From the NCBI GenBank assembly GCA_036405815.1, contig DASWWX010000001.1:11023-75022 (forward strand): DNA of 64,000 bases. The letters run 5' to 3'. Positions 37,775-44,889 of the stretch are shown piece by piece; the first letter of the stretch is position 1; every line of letters begins with the position of its first letter. The stretch comes from Solimonas sp036405815 (GTDB taxonomy: Bacteria > Pseudomonadota > Gammaproteobacteria > Nevskiales > Nevskiaceae). The notes under the pieces were generated by a model. That model worked only from the letters and a program-made list of their open reading frames with translations, was not told where the DNA came from and made no database searches. Position numbers and translations under genes: made by a program.

Positions 37775-39451
37775 TCAGGGCGCGAAGGCCGGCGCGTCCG
37801 CACGCGGTTCGGTCGGCGCATTGACTGGGCGCAGGCGCGATTCGCCCGAGGCGGTCGCGAACGCACCGCCGAACACCTGCTCGTCGGTCGGTTGCTCGAC
37901 GAAGGGCACAAACCAGAAATCGCCCTGCACGCGCTCCGGCGTCACGTCCAGCAGCAGATAGCCGTTGCGCGAGTCCAGAAGCTTGATGTGCGGATTGAGC
38001 GTGCGCACCAGTTGCGGACTGCCGAGCACGAGTTGCTCCAGCAGTTCGTCGGCACCGTCCGGCGCTTTCGGATCGCCGGCCGAGGAGATCGACGGCGTGA
38101 CGAACTCGACGCCGACCGTGCCGCCGCCCGTCAGCGGGTTGTAGACCAGCGGATTGTTGGGATCGCGCGAGACGTCCATCGCGAAGGCGGCATGCACGTC
38201 GCCCGTCAGCACGACGAGGTTCTCGACCTCGCCGTCGATCGCATCGAGCAGGCGATCGCGTGCCGCGGCGTAGCCATCCCACTGGTCCGGATTGACGAAC
38301 AGCGACAGCCGCGTCGCCTCCGGCAAACCCAGCACTTTGAGCTGCGAGAACACGACCTGGTTGCCGATCAGCGTCCAGCGTGCCTGGCTGCGACGCAGGC
38401 GGTCGATCAGCCAGGCCTCCTGATCGGCGCCGAGAATCTGCCGCGCCGGATCGGCGAAGCCGCCGGTCTGCGTGAACGCCGGCAATCCGAGCGGGCCGAA
38501 GACGCCGTTCGGTTCCAGCGGCTGTTCGCGGCCGATGCGACGCGTGTCGATCATCGTCAGGTTGACCAGATCGCCGAACTCGAAGCCGCGATAGATGCGC
38601 TCTAAGTTCGAAGGATCAGGGCTGCGGATCGGCAGCCATTCCAGCGCCGCCTGCAGCGCCGCGGCCTTGCGCTCGGCGAACGGACCATCCTCGGCATCGT
38701 TGTGATTCGACGGGCCGGCGCCGTTCATCCAGGTGCCGTTGCAGGTTTCGTGATCGTCCCAGACCCAGATCATCGGATGCTGGCGGTGCAACGCCTGCAG
38801 CGCCGGATCGAGCCGGTAGCTGGCGTAACGACCGCGATACTCGTCGACGCGACGCAGCTCCACCGGCGGCTGGTGTGGGCGCACACGATCCTGGCGATCG
38901 GTTTCGTAGATGTAATCGCCGAGGTGGATCACCACATCCAGATCGGCGCGTTCCGCCACGCGCGCATACGCGTGGAAAAGCCCGCGCGTGTAATCGCCGC
39001 AGGTCACGACCGCGAAGCGCAGGCGCGCGGTCGGCCCCAGTGGCGCGGTGCGTGTGCGCCCGATCGGCGAGCGCGTGCCGGCCGACTCGAAGGCGTAGTA
39101 GTAGGTCGTGCCGGCCTCCAGGCCGATGGCGTCGACCTTCACGGTGAAATCGCGCGCCGCGTCGGTCTGCGCATCGCCGCTCAGCACCACGTCGCGCAGC
39201 TCGGTGTCGCGCGCGACGATCCAGCGCAGCGACGCGCGCTGGCGCGCCACTTCTTCCGGTACCGCGCGCGTCCACAGCATCACCGCGTCCGGCAGCGGAT
39301 CGCCGCTGGCGACCCCATGCGTGAACTGCAGCGGCGCCTCGCCGGCACCGCCCGCACCCGGCGCCGGATCGCTGTCGCAAGCCACCAGCGGCGGCAGCAG
39401 CGCGGCCGCAGCAGCGGCGCGCAGGAGTTCACGTCGGGTCAGCGGAGCCAT
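37775..39451 (-). CDS. phoD: PhoD-type alkaline phosphatase/phosphodiesterase, Tat-exported
   Basis: This is a metal-dependent phosphoester hydrolase of 558 residues. The N-terminus has a Tat motif (TRRELLRAA) and then LVAC, so it may be a Tat-exported lipoprotein. An N-terminal immunoglobulin-like PhoD domain (FTHGVASGDPLPDAVMLWTR) precedes the phosphatase core. Metal-site motifs are VVTCGDYTRG, IHLGDYIYE, WVWDDHETCNGTW, LTGDVHAAF and VEFVTPSISS. The ATG at 39451 places the Tat motif at residue 5; the frame is open 28 codons further but without a ribosome site. PhoD enzymes release phosphate from mono- and diesters outside the cytoplasm. Confidence 0.9.
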   Translation of the reverse strand: MAPLTRRELLRAAAAAALLPPLVACDSDPAPGAGGAGEAPLQFTHGVASGDPLPDAVMLWTRAVPEEVARQRASLRWIVARDTELRDVVLSGDAQTDAARDFTVKVDAIGLEAGTTYYYAFESAGTRSPIGRTRTAPLGPTARLRFAVVTCGDYTRGLFHAYARVAERADLDVVIHLGDYIYETDRQDRVRPHQPPVELRRVDEYRGRYASYRLDPALQALHRQHPMIWVWDDHETCNGTWMNGAGPSNHNDAEDGPFAERKAAALQAALEWLPIRSPDPSNLERIYRGFEFGDLVNLTMIDTRRIGREQPLEPNGVFGPLGLPAFTQTGGFADPARQILGADQEAWLIDRLRRSQARWTLIGNQVVFSQLKVLGLPEATRLSLFVNPDQWDGYAAARDRLLDAIDGEVENLVVLTGDVHAAFAMDVSRDPNNPLVYNPLTGGGTVGVEFVTPSISSAGDPKAPDGADELLEQLVLGSPQLVRTLNPHIKLLDSRNGYLLLDVTPERVQGDFWFVPFVEQPTDEQVFGGAFATASGESRLRPVNAPTEPRADAPAFAP

Positions 39452-39501
39452 GATCGGAACCGGGATGATCTGGGAAATCGGGTGATTCTGAAGCTGGGAT
39501 G

Positions 39502-40425
39502 TTACGTGCTCGCTGCCGCCTTGGCGCTGCGACACAGCGTGGCCGTGGACTCACGGATCAGATCGGCGAGCCGGCGCGCGCCATGTCCCGGATAGTCGCG
39601 GTCCGCAAAGATCAGGAACAGTTCGGCGTGGCGCTCGCCGCCCTCGCGCAAGGGCAGCGGCTTGAGCGTGCCACGCTCCAGTTCGGCCTGCACCGTTTCT
39701 TCGGGATACCACGCGAACCCCAGGCCCATCGTCGCCGCCGCGATCGAGGTGGCCTTGTTGCTGACCGTCCAGCGCTGCTCGGCGCCGAGCCACGATCCAC
39801 TCTCGGCCGGCTTGTGCTGCGCGGAATCGCGGATCACGAGCTGACGATGCGGACGCAAATCCTCGTGCGTCAGTTCACGACCGAGGCGATGCAGCGGATG
39901 GTCGGGATGCGCGCAGGCGAGGAAGCGCAGCTGCATCAGCGACTCGGCGACGAAGCCCTGCGGCACGATACTGGTGATCGCAAAATCCACGCGCTTCTCG
40001 ACCAGCGCCTCGACCGTGCCGCCAAGCACGGTCTCGTGCAGTTGCAGCCGCGTCTCCGGACGCTCCAGCGAAAAGCGGCCGAAGCACTGCAGCAGCAGCC
40101 AGGTCGGAAAGATGATCTCCACCGCAACGCGGATCTCCGGCTCCCAGCCGGCTGCCATCTGCGCCGCGCCACGCTCCAGCTTCTCGGCTTCATCGAGCAA
40201 AGCGCGGGCGCGCCGGTACAGCACCTGCCCTTCCGGCGTCAGCCGCGCCTTGCGGCCCTCGACGACGAAGGCCTTGAGGCCGAGCAGGCGCTCGATCTTC
40301 TGCACCGCATAAGTGATCGTGGACTGGGTCTTGTGCAGGCCCTCGGCGGCCTGCGCGTAACCGCCTGATTCCACAACGGATACCAGGGCTCGCCACTGGT
40401 CGAGTGCGATGCGGGGAGCGGACAT
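39502..40425 (-). CDS. LysR-family transcriptional regulator
   Basis: This is a 307-residue regulator with an N-terminal winged HTH (VVESGGYAQAAEGLHKTQST, ITYAVQKIERLLGLKAF) and a periplasmic-binding-like effector domain from about residue 90. It is divergent from the azoR-doxX-pirin-pirin-osmC operon, with two T-N11-A type sites in the AT-rich spacer, and most likely activates that operon in response to an electrophile or redox signal. That role follows the usual LysR-neighbour rule; the effector is not known. Its 3' end lies 50 bases from the start of the phoD-type gene, which is on the same strand. Confidence 0.88.
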   Translation of the reverse strand: MSAPRIALDQWRALVSVVESGGYAQAAEGLHKTQSTITYAVQKIERLLGLKAFVVEGRKARLTPEGQVLYRRARALLDEAEKLERGAAQMAAGWEPEIRVAVEIIFPTWLLLQCFGRFSLERPETRLQLHETVLGGTVEALVEKRVDFAITSIVPQGFVAESLMQLRFLACAHPDHPLHRLGRELTHEDLRPHRQLVIRDSAQHKPAESGSWLGAEQRWTVSNKATSIAAATMGLGFAWYPEETVQAELERGTLKPLPLREGGERHAELFLIFADRDYPGHGARRLADLIRESTATLCRSAKAAAST

Positions 40426-40427
40426 TT

Positions 40428-40459
40428 ATCGATCCATTAGATTTATATGGCCTATAAAT
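40428..40459. promoter_or_regulatory. Candidate LysR binding sites between lysR and azoR
   Basis: An ATC-N9-GAT element (40428-40442) is followed by the near-perfect palindrome ATTTATATGGCCTATAAAT (40441-40459), whose 7-bp arms are exact. Both fit the LysR T-N11-A rule and sit in an AT-rich island in otherwise GC-rich DNA, 3-34 bases upstream of the lysR start and 81-112 bases before azoR. Confidence 0.55.
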
Positions 40460-40539
40460 TCTGCTTTTTTATCGAACAAAGCAATACTTAAATGGCGACA
40501 CCCGCAAGCAACCCGCTTGCCCCGAAACGGAGTGCCGCC

Positions 40540-41142
40540 ATGACCACGCTACTGCAGCTCAACACCAGCCTCTTCGCCGAGAACGGCCAGTCCTCCAAGC
40601 TCGCCAACGAGTTCGTCGCCGCCTGGCAAGCACGCCAAGCGGACGGCCGCGTGATCGTGCGCGACCTCGCCCAGCAGCCGCTGCCGCATCTGGATGCGGC
40701 GCGCTTCGGCGCCTTTCTCGCCAAGCCCGAGGAACGCACGGCCGAGCAGCAGGCCGTGGTCGCCGAGAGCGACGCCCTGATCGCCGAATTGAAGGCCGCG
40801 GACGTGATCGTGCTCGGTCTGCCGCTCTACAACTTCGGCGTCCCCTCGCAGCTGAAGGCCTGGATCGATCACGTGGCCCGCGCCGGCGTCACCTTCCGCT
40901 ATACCGCCACCGGTCCGGAAGGTCTGGTCGGCGGCCGCAAGCTCTACGTGTTCGCGGCGCGCGGCGGCAAGTATCTCGGCACGCCGGCCGACACGCAGAC
41001 CGGCTTCATCCAAAGCTTCTTCAACTTCATTGGCATCACCGACATCGAGTTCGTCTACGCCGAAGGTCTGAACCTGGGCGAGGCGCCGAAGCAGCTTGCG
41101 CTGCGTGAGGCTGCGGCGCAGATTGACCGTCTCGCCGCCTGA
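40540..41142 (+). CDS. azoR: FMN-dependent NADH-azoreductase / quinone reductase
   Basis: This is a flavodoxin-fold enzyme of 200 residues that reduces quinones and azo compounds by two-electron transfer from NADH. FMN-binding motifs are NTSLFAENGQSSKLAN at the N-terminus and PLYNFGVPSQLKAWIDHVAR with ARGGKYLG in the middle. The ATG at 40540 has ACGGAG upstream; an earlier in-frame ATG at 40492 adds 16 residues without family match. It is the first gene of a five-gene redox-stress operon and is divergent from a LysR regulator. Confidence 0.92.
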   Translation: MTTLLQLNTSLFAENGQSSKLANEFVAAWQARQADGRVIVRDLAQQPLPHLDAARFGAFLAKPEERTAEQQAVVAESDALIAELKAADVIVLGLPLYNFGVPSQLKAWIDHVARAGVTFRYTATGPEGLVGGRKLYVFAARGGKYLGTPADTQTGFIQSFFNFIGITDIEFVYAEGLNLGEAPKQLALREAAAQIDRLAA

Positions 41143-41181
41143 GCGACGCAGATCCCCGCACAACGACAACGGAGCACTCGC

Positions 41182-41586
41182 ATGAACGCCTTTTTCGTCC
41201 TGCTGAAGCCGTATACCGATCTGGTCGGCCGTCTGCTGATCGCGCTGATCTTCGTCGGCGCCGGCTACGGCAAGATCGGCGGCTACGCCGGCACCCAGGC
41301 CTACATGGAATCGATGAGCGTGCCGGGCGGACTGCTGCCGCTGGTGATCCTGGTCGAACTCGGCGGTGGCCTGGCGATCGTGCTCGGCTTCCTGACGCGC
41401 TTTGCAGCGTTAGGTCTGGCGATCTTCAGCGTGCTGTCGGCCTTCCTGTTCCACGCCAATTTCGCGGACCAGATGCAGCAGATCCTGTTCATGAAGAACC
41501 TGGCGATGGCCGGCGGCTTCCTGTTCCTGGTCGGCAACGGCGCCGGTCCGTTGAGCCTGGACGCCAAGCTGTTCAAACAATCTTGA
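41182..41586 (+). CDS. DoxX family membrane protein
   Basis: This is a 134-residue inner-membrane protein with four hydrophobic helices and the DoxX signature RLLIALIFVGAGYGKIGGYA near the N-terminus and ELGGGLAIVLGFLTRFAALG in the middle. DoxX proteins accompany redox enzymes, some as subunits of quinol- or thiol-related oxidoreductases, but most are uncharacterised. It lies 39 bases after azoR and before two pirin genes, an association seen in many proteobacteria. Confidence 0.88.
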   Translation: MNAFFVLLKPYTDLVGRLLIALIFVGAGYGKIGGYAGTQAYMESMSVPGGLLPLVILVELGGGLAIVLGFLTRFAALGLAIFSVLSAFLFHANFADQMQQILFMKNLAMAGGFLFLVGNGAGPLSLDAKLFKQS

Positions 41587-41644
41587 ACGTCGCCCGCGCG
41601 CCGAATCGCGAATCGCAAGGCGCGCGGGCCTACGGAGACCCCCA

Positions 41645-42505
41645 ATGACTTCCCGTACCCTGCAGCAAATCATTCCGGGCATGGAGACCTCGGATGGCGC
41701 CGGCGTGAAACTGCGCCGCTCGATCGGCGCCGCGCCCGGCCTGCGCCTGGATCCGTTCCTGATGCTCGACGAGTTCGGCACCGAGAACCCCGACGACTAC
41801 ATCGCCGGCTTTCCGCCGCACCCGCATCGCGGCTTCGAGACCGTGACCTACATGCTCGACGGCCATATGCGCCACGAGGATCACCTCGGCAACGTCGGGG
41901 AGCTGAAGAGCGGCGGCGTGCAGTGGATGACCGCCGGTCGTGGCGTGATCCACTCCGAGATGCCACAGCAGGAAAGCGGCCGCATGCGCGGCTTCCAGCT
42001 ATGGATCAATCTGCCGGCCGGCGAGAAGATGAAGCCGGCCGCCTACCGCGACATTCCCGCCGCGGAGATTCCGCAGGCAATGCTGCCCGGCGGCGGCAGC
42101 GTGAAGGTCATCGCCGGCCGCGCGACGCTGGAGGGCCGCGAACTCGCCGGCGCGATCAACCCGCAACCGGGCGCGATGGCGACCGACCCGCTGTATCTCG
42201 ACGTGCAGCTGCCGACGGGCACCGCGTTCACACAGGCGGTGCCGGCCGGCCACAACGCGCTGGTCTACGTCTACGAAGGCACGCTCGCCATCGACGGCAA
42301 ATCGCTGAAGACCTATGCCGCCGGCGTGCTGTCCGACGGCGATACGGTGACCCTCGCGGCGGGCGCCGACGGCGCACGCTTCATCCTGATCGCCGGCAAG
42401 CCGCTGCGCGAGCCGGTCGTGCAGTACGGGCCTTTCGTGATGAACACGCGCGAAGAGATCGAACAGGCGCTGGACGACTACCGGCGCGGCCGACTCGCCG
42501 CCTAG
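41645..42505 (+). CDS. Pirin family protein (first copy)
   Basis: This is a bicupin of 286 residues. The metal ligands of pirin are conserved: two His in PPHPHRGFETVTYML, a third His in GRGVIHSEMP and the Glu that follows it. Bacterial pirins (YhhW type) can oxidise quercetin, and others modulate metabolic enzymes. FLMLDEFGTENPDDY and the C-terminal FVMNTREEIEQALDDYRRG are standard family segments. The ATG at 41645 has GGAGA upstream. It is third in the azoR operon and is followed by a second, clearly different pirin. Confidence 0.91.
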   Translation: MTSRTLQQIIPGMETSDGAGVKLRRSIGAAPGLRLDPFLMLDEFGTENPDDYIAGFPPHPHRGFETVTYMLDGHMRHEDHLGNVGELKSGGVQWMTAGRGVIHSEMPQQESGRMRGFQLWINLPAGEKMKPAAYRDIPAAEIPQAMLPGGGSVKVIAGRATLEGRELAGAINPQPGAMATDPLYLDVQLPTGTAFTQAVPAGHNALVYVYEGTLAIDGKSLKTYAAGVLSDGDTVTLAAGADGARFILIAGKPLREPVVQYGPFVMNTREEIEQALDDYRRGRLAA

Positions 42506-42588
42506 ACACGCCAATCGCTGCGGTTGCGCGGGCGCATCGCGCCTACGCAACCCGCGGCTCAACACGCATAGACCCGGAAGCCCTGACG

Positions 42589-43533
42589 ATGAGCGCCACC
42601 GATCCCCAACCGAATCCGCACGCCGCACGCCCCTGCGCCGCCGGCGACCTGCAACGCATCGCCGCGCGCGAAAGCGTGCTCGGCGAAGGCATGAAAATCC
42701 GCCGCGCGCTGCCGACGCGCGAACGCCGCACGATCGGCGCCTGGTGCTTCCTCGATCACTTCGGCCCGATCGGCGTCGAGCACGGCGCCGGGCTGCGGGT
42801 CGGCCCGCATCCGCATACCGGCCTGCAGACGTTCACCTGGCCGATCGCCGGCGAAATCCTGCACCGCGACAGCCTCGGCTATCAGCAGGTGATCCGCCCA
42901 GGGCAGGTCAACCTGATGACCGCCGGCCGCGGCATCTCGCACTCCGAGGAGTCGCCCACCGACCGCTCGCCGACGCTGCACGGCGCGCAGCTGTGGATCG
43001 CATTGCCGGACAGCCATCGTCACATCGACCCGGCCTTCGAGCACTACGCCGACATCCCGAGCCTGGAGCGCGACGGCTATCGCATCACCGTGATGGCCGG
43101 CGAAGCGCTGGGCCTGCGCTCGCCGGTGCGGCTGTACTCGCCACTGGTCGGCCTCGAACTGCTGAGCGCGAAAGGTGGCACGCTGGCGCTGCCGCTGCAG
43201 CCGGACTTCGAATACGGCGTGCTGGTGCTCGAAGGCGCAATCCGCTTCTGCGGCGAAACCGCCAAGCCCGGCGAACTGCTCTACGTGCCGACCGGCCATC
43301 ACCATGCCGACGTTCACAGCGATGGCGCGTCTCGCACCTTGCTGCTCGGCGGCACGCCGTTCACCGACGGCCTGCTGATGTGGTGGAACTTCATCGGTCG
43401 CGAGAAAGAGGAAATCACGCAGTACGTGCGCGACTGGAACGCCGGCGCCGACTCCATGGGCAACGTCAAGGGTTACGACGGCGCGCGCCTCGTCGCCCCG
43501 CTGCCGCCCTGGGCACAACCGCAAGGAGAGTGA
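42589..43533 (+). CDS. Pirin family protein (second, divergent copy)
   Basis: This is a second bicupin pirin of 314 residues with the same metal ligands: two His in GPHPHTGLQTFTW and His-Glu in GRGISHSEES. It differs strongly from the copy upstream (for example CFLDHFGPIGVEHG at the start and MWWNFIGREKEEITQY near the end), so it is not a recent tandem duplicate. The ATG at 42589 has GGAAG at 42576-42580. It sits 83 bases after the first pirin and 7 bases before the OsmC gene. Confidence 0.91.
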   Translation: MSATDPQPNPHAARPCAAGDLQRIAARESVLGEGMKIRRALPTRERRTIGAWCFLDHFGPIGVEHGAGLRVGPHPHTGLQTFTWPIAGEILHRDSLGYQQVIRPGQVNLMTAGRGISHSEESPTDRSPTLHGAQLWIALPDSHRHIDPAFEHYADIPSLERDGYRITVMAGEALGLRSPVRLYSPLVGLELLSAKGGTLALPLQPDFEYGVLVLEGAIRFCGETAKPGELLYVPTGHHHADVHSDGASRTLLLGGTPFTDGLLMWWNFIGREKEEITQYVRDWNAGADSMGNVKGYDGARLVAPLPPWAQPQGE

Positions 43534-43540
43534 GAACGCC

Positions 43541-43939
43541 ATGAAGGAAATCTCGAACGCCACCGTCGTCTCCGGCGACGTCCACTACCGCCACGACATC
43601 CGCACCGGCACGCACACGCTCGTCGCCGACGAACCGCCGCATGCCGGCGGTGCCGATGCCGGCCCCGCACCCTACGACCTGCTGCTGTCCAGCCTCGGCG
43701 CCTGCACTGCGATCACGCTGCGCATGTATGCGGAGAAGAAGGGCTGGACGCTGGGCCGACTGACCGTGACCCTGCAACTGCTGAAGAACAAGGAAGGCGA
43801 GACGCGCATCGAACGTCAGCTCGCTGCCGACGGCACGCTTGACGAAACCCAGTGGACGCGGCTGCTGGAGATCGCCGAAAAGACGCCGGTGACGCTGACG
43901 CTGAAGTCCGGCGCGACGATCGCGACCCAGCGCCGATAG
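43541..43939 (+). CDS. OsmC-family protein lacking the second catalytic cysteine
   Basis: This is a 132-residue protein of the OsmC/Ohr peroxidase superfamily. The first redox Cys is present in LLLSSLGACTAITLRMYAEK, and PAPYDLLLSSLG is the usual lead-in. In relatives the second Cys lies in an IAxKCPVxxTL motif; here the same stretch reads IAEKTPVTLTLKSG, so Cys is replaced by Thr. The protein may therefore not work as a two-cysteine thiol peroxidase. It is the last gene of the azoR operon, 7 bases after the second pirin. Confidence 0.88.
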   Translation: MKEISNATVVSGDVHYRHDIRTGTHTLVADEPPHAGGADAGPAPYDLLLSSLGACTAITLRMYAEKKGWTLGRLTVTLQLLKNKEGETRIERQLAADGTLDETQWTRLLEIAEKTPVTLTLKSGATIATQRR

Positions 43940-43960
43940 CGCATCGTCAGCGGGCAGACA

Positions 43961-44158
43961 TCAGATGTCGTCACGGCAGACGACCATCCAGCGGCCCTGG
44001 GACATCGGGACGGAACGATCCAGCCCCAGGGTCAGGTCCTCGATGACCACCCGAGGCTCGCTCAGCAGCTCCCAGCCCGAGGCGCAGGGGTTGCGCGCGT
44101 TTAGTGCATCGCGCAGCGCAACGGCCGAGACGTAATCGGCGACGACGAAAATTCGCAT
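43961..44158 (-). CDS. Small protein of unknown function
   Basis: This is a possible 65-residue soluble protein with the start MRIFVVADYVSAVALRDALN and the acidic end VVCRDDI. A GGAG at the proper distance precedes the ATG on the minus strand, which favours a real gene. I recognise no domain. It is convergent with the osmC gene (21 bases between them). It is followed upstream by a repeat-rich spacer. Confidence 0.5.
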   Translation of the reverse strand: MRIFVVADYVSAVALRDALNARNPCASGWELLSEPRVVIEDLTLGLDRSVPMSQGRWMVVCRDDI

Positions 44159-44326
44159 GGGTTCCGCTCCATCGCGCAGCGGGCAGTTATGAGCCGCTGC
44201 AGCGATTGCTCCGAAGGCGACACGTCCAATCTGCGCTGCGCAGAAGCACCGGACAAGCTGTCCGAACGGCCAGTTACGAGCGGGGCGATGAAGGATGCAT
44301 GCTGCGCCGTCGATCGACGGCGGCCG
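44159..44326. repeat. Repeat-rich spacer
   Basis: The spacer contains CAGTTATGAGC (44184-44194) repeated as CAGTTACGAGC (44271-44281), a palindrome TCTGCGC-T-GCGCAGA (44230-44244), and a hairpin CGGACA-AGC-TGTCCG (44250-44264) related to one at 35742-35758. No coding frame is supported. Confidence 0.5.
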
Positions 44327-44755
44327 CTACAACAGTAGCCGCCAGACGATCGCCACGATCACGCCCACGGTGAGCGTGGTGCGCATCGCGAAGTAGCCTT
44401 CGACGCTGCCCAGCGTGCGCTCGCGCCAGACGTCGGCGATCAGCAGCAGCACGAACACGCCGGCCAGCAGCAGCAGCGAGTACAGCGGCGCCAGCCCCAG
44501 CGCTACCCAGGCCAGCAGCATCAGCACGACCGAGATCGCCAGGCCCGCCTTGCCGGCGCTGCCCTGCGCGGCGGGCAGCGCGAAACCCCAGAACGTGCCG
44601 GCCATAAAGCTGGCGATCATCGCGGTGTAGCCATGCCAGGCGGCATCGAGCCAATCCGGCGCGGTCTCAGGCGAAAACGTCCACCAGGCGGGCCCGATCA
44701 GGAACGGCAGCAGACCGGAATAGCCCAGCAGCAACACCAGCGGCGGCAGTTTCAT
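44327..44755 (-). CDS. DUF3429 family membrane protein
   Basis: This is a 142-residue inner-membrane protein with four to five hydrophobic helices, beginning MKLPPLVLLLGYSGLLPFL. The GYTAMIASFMAGTFWGFAL segment is characteristic of DUF3429, whose function is unknown. The ATG at 44755 has AGGAG 6-7 bases upstream. It is divergent from the DEAD-box helicase gene with a 134-base spacer. Confidence 0.82.
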   Translation of the reverse strand: MKLPPLVLLLGYSGLLPFLIGPAWWTFSPETAPDWLDAAWHGYTAMIASFMAGTFWGFALPAAQGSAGKAGLAISVVLMLLAWVALGLAPLYSLLLLAGVFVLLLIADVWRERTLGSVEGYFAMRTTLTVGVIVAIVWRLLL

Positions 44756-44889
44756 CGACGGCTCCTCATGAACCGCGCCAGCATAGCGCGGCGGCGCATC
44801 ACGTCGGTGCGGCGGCCTGCGGGTGTAAACTGCGCGACCCGGCACGGTCACCGCAGCCCGCGCACCCGCAAGCCCCGGAGCGTCCCGCC

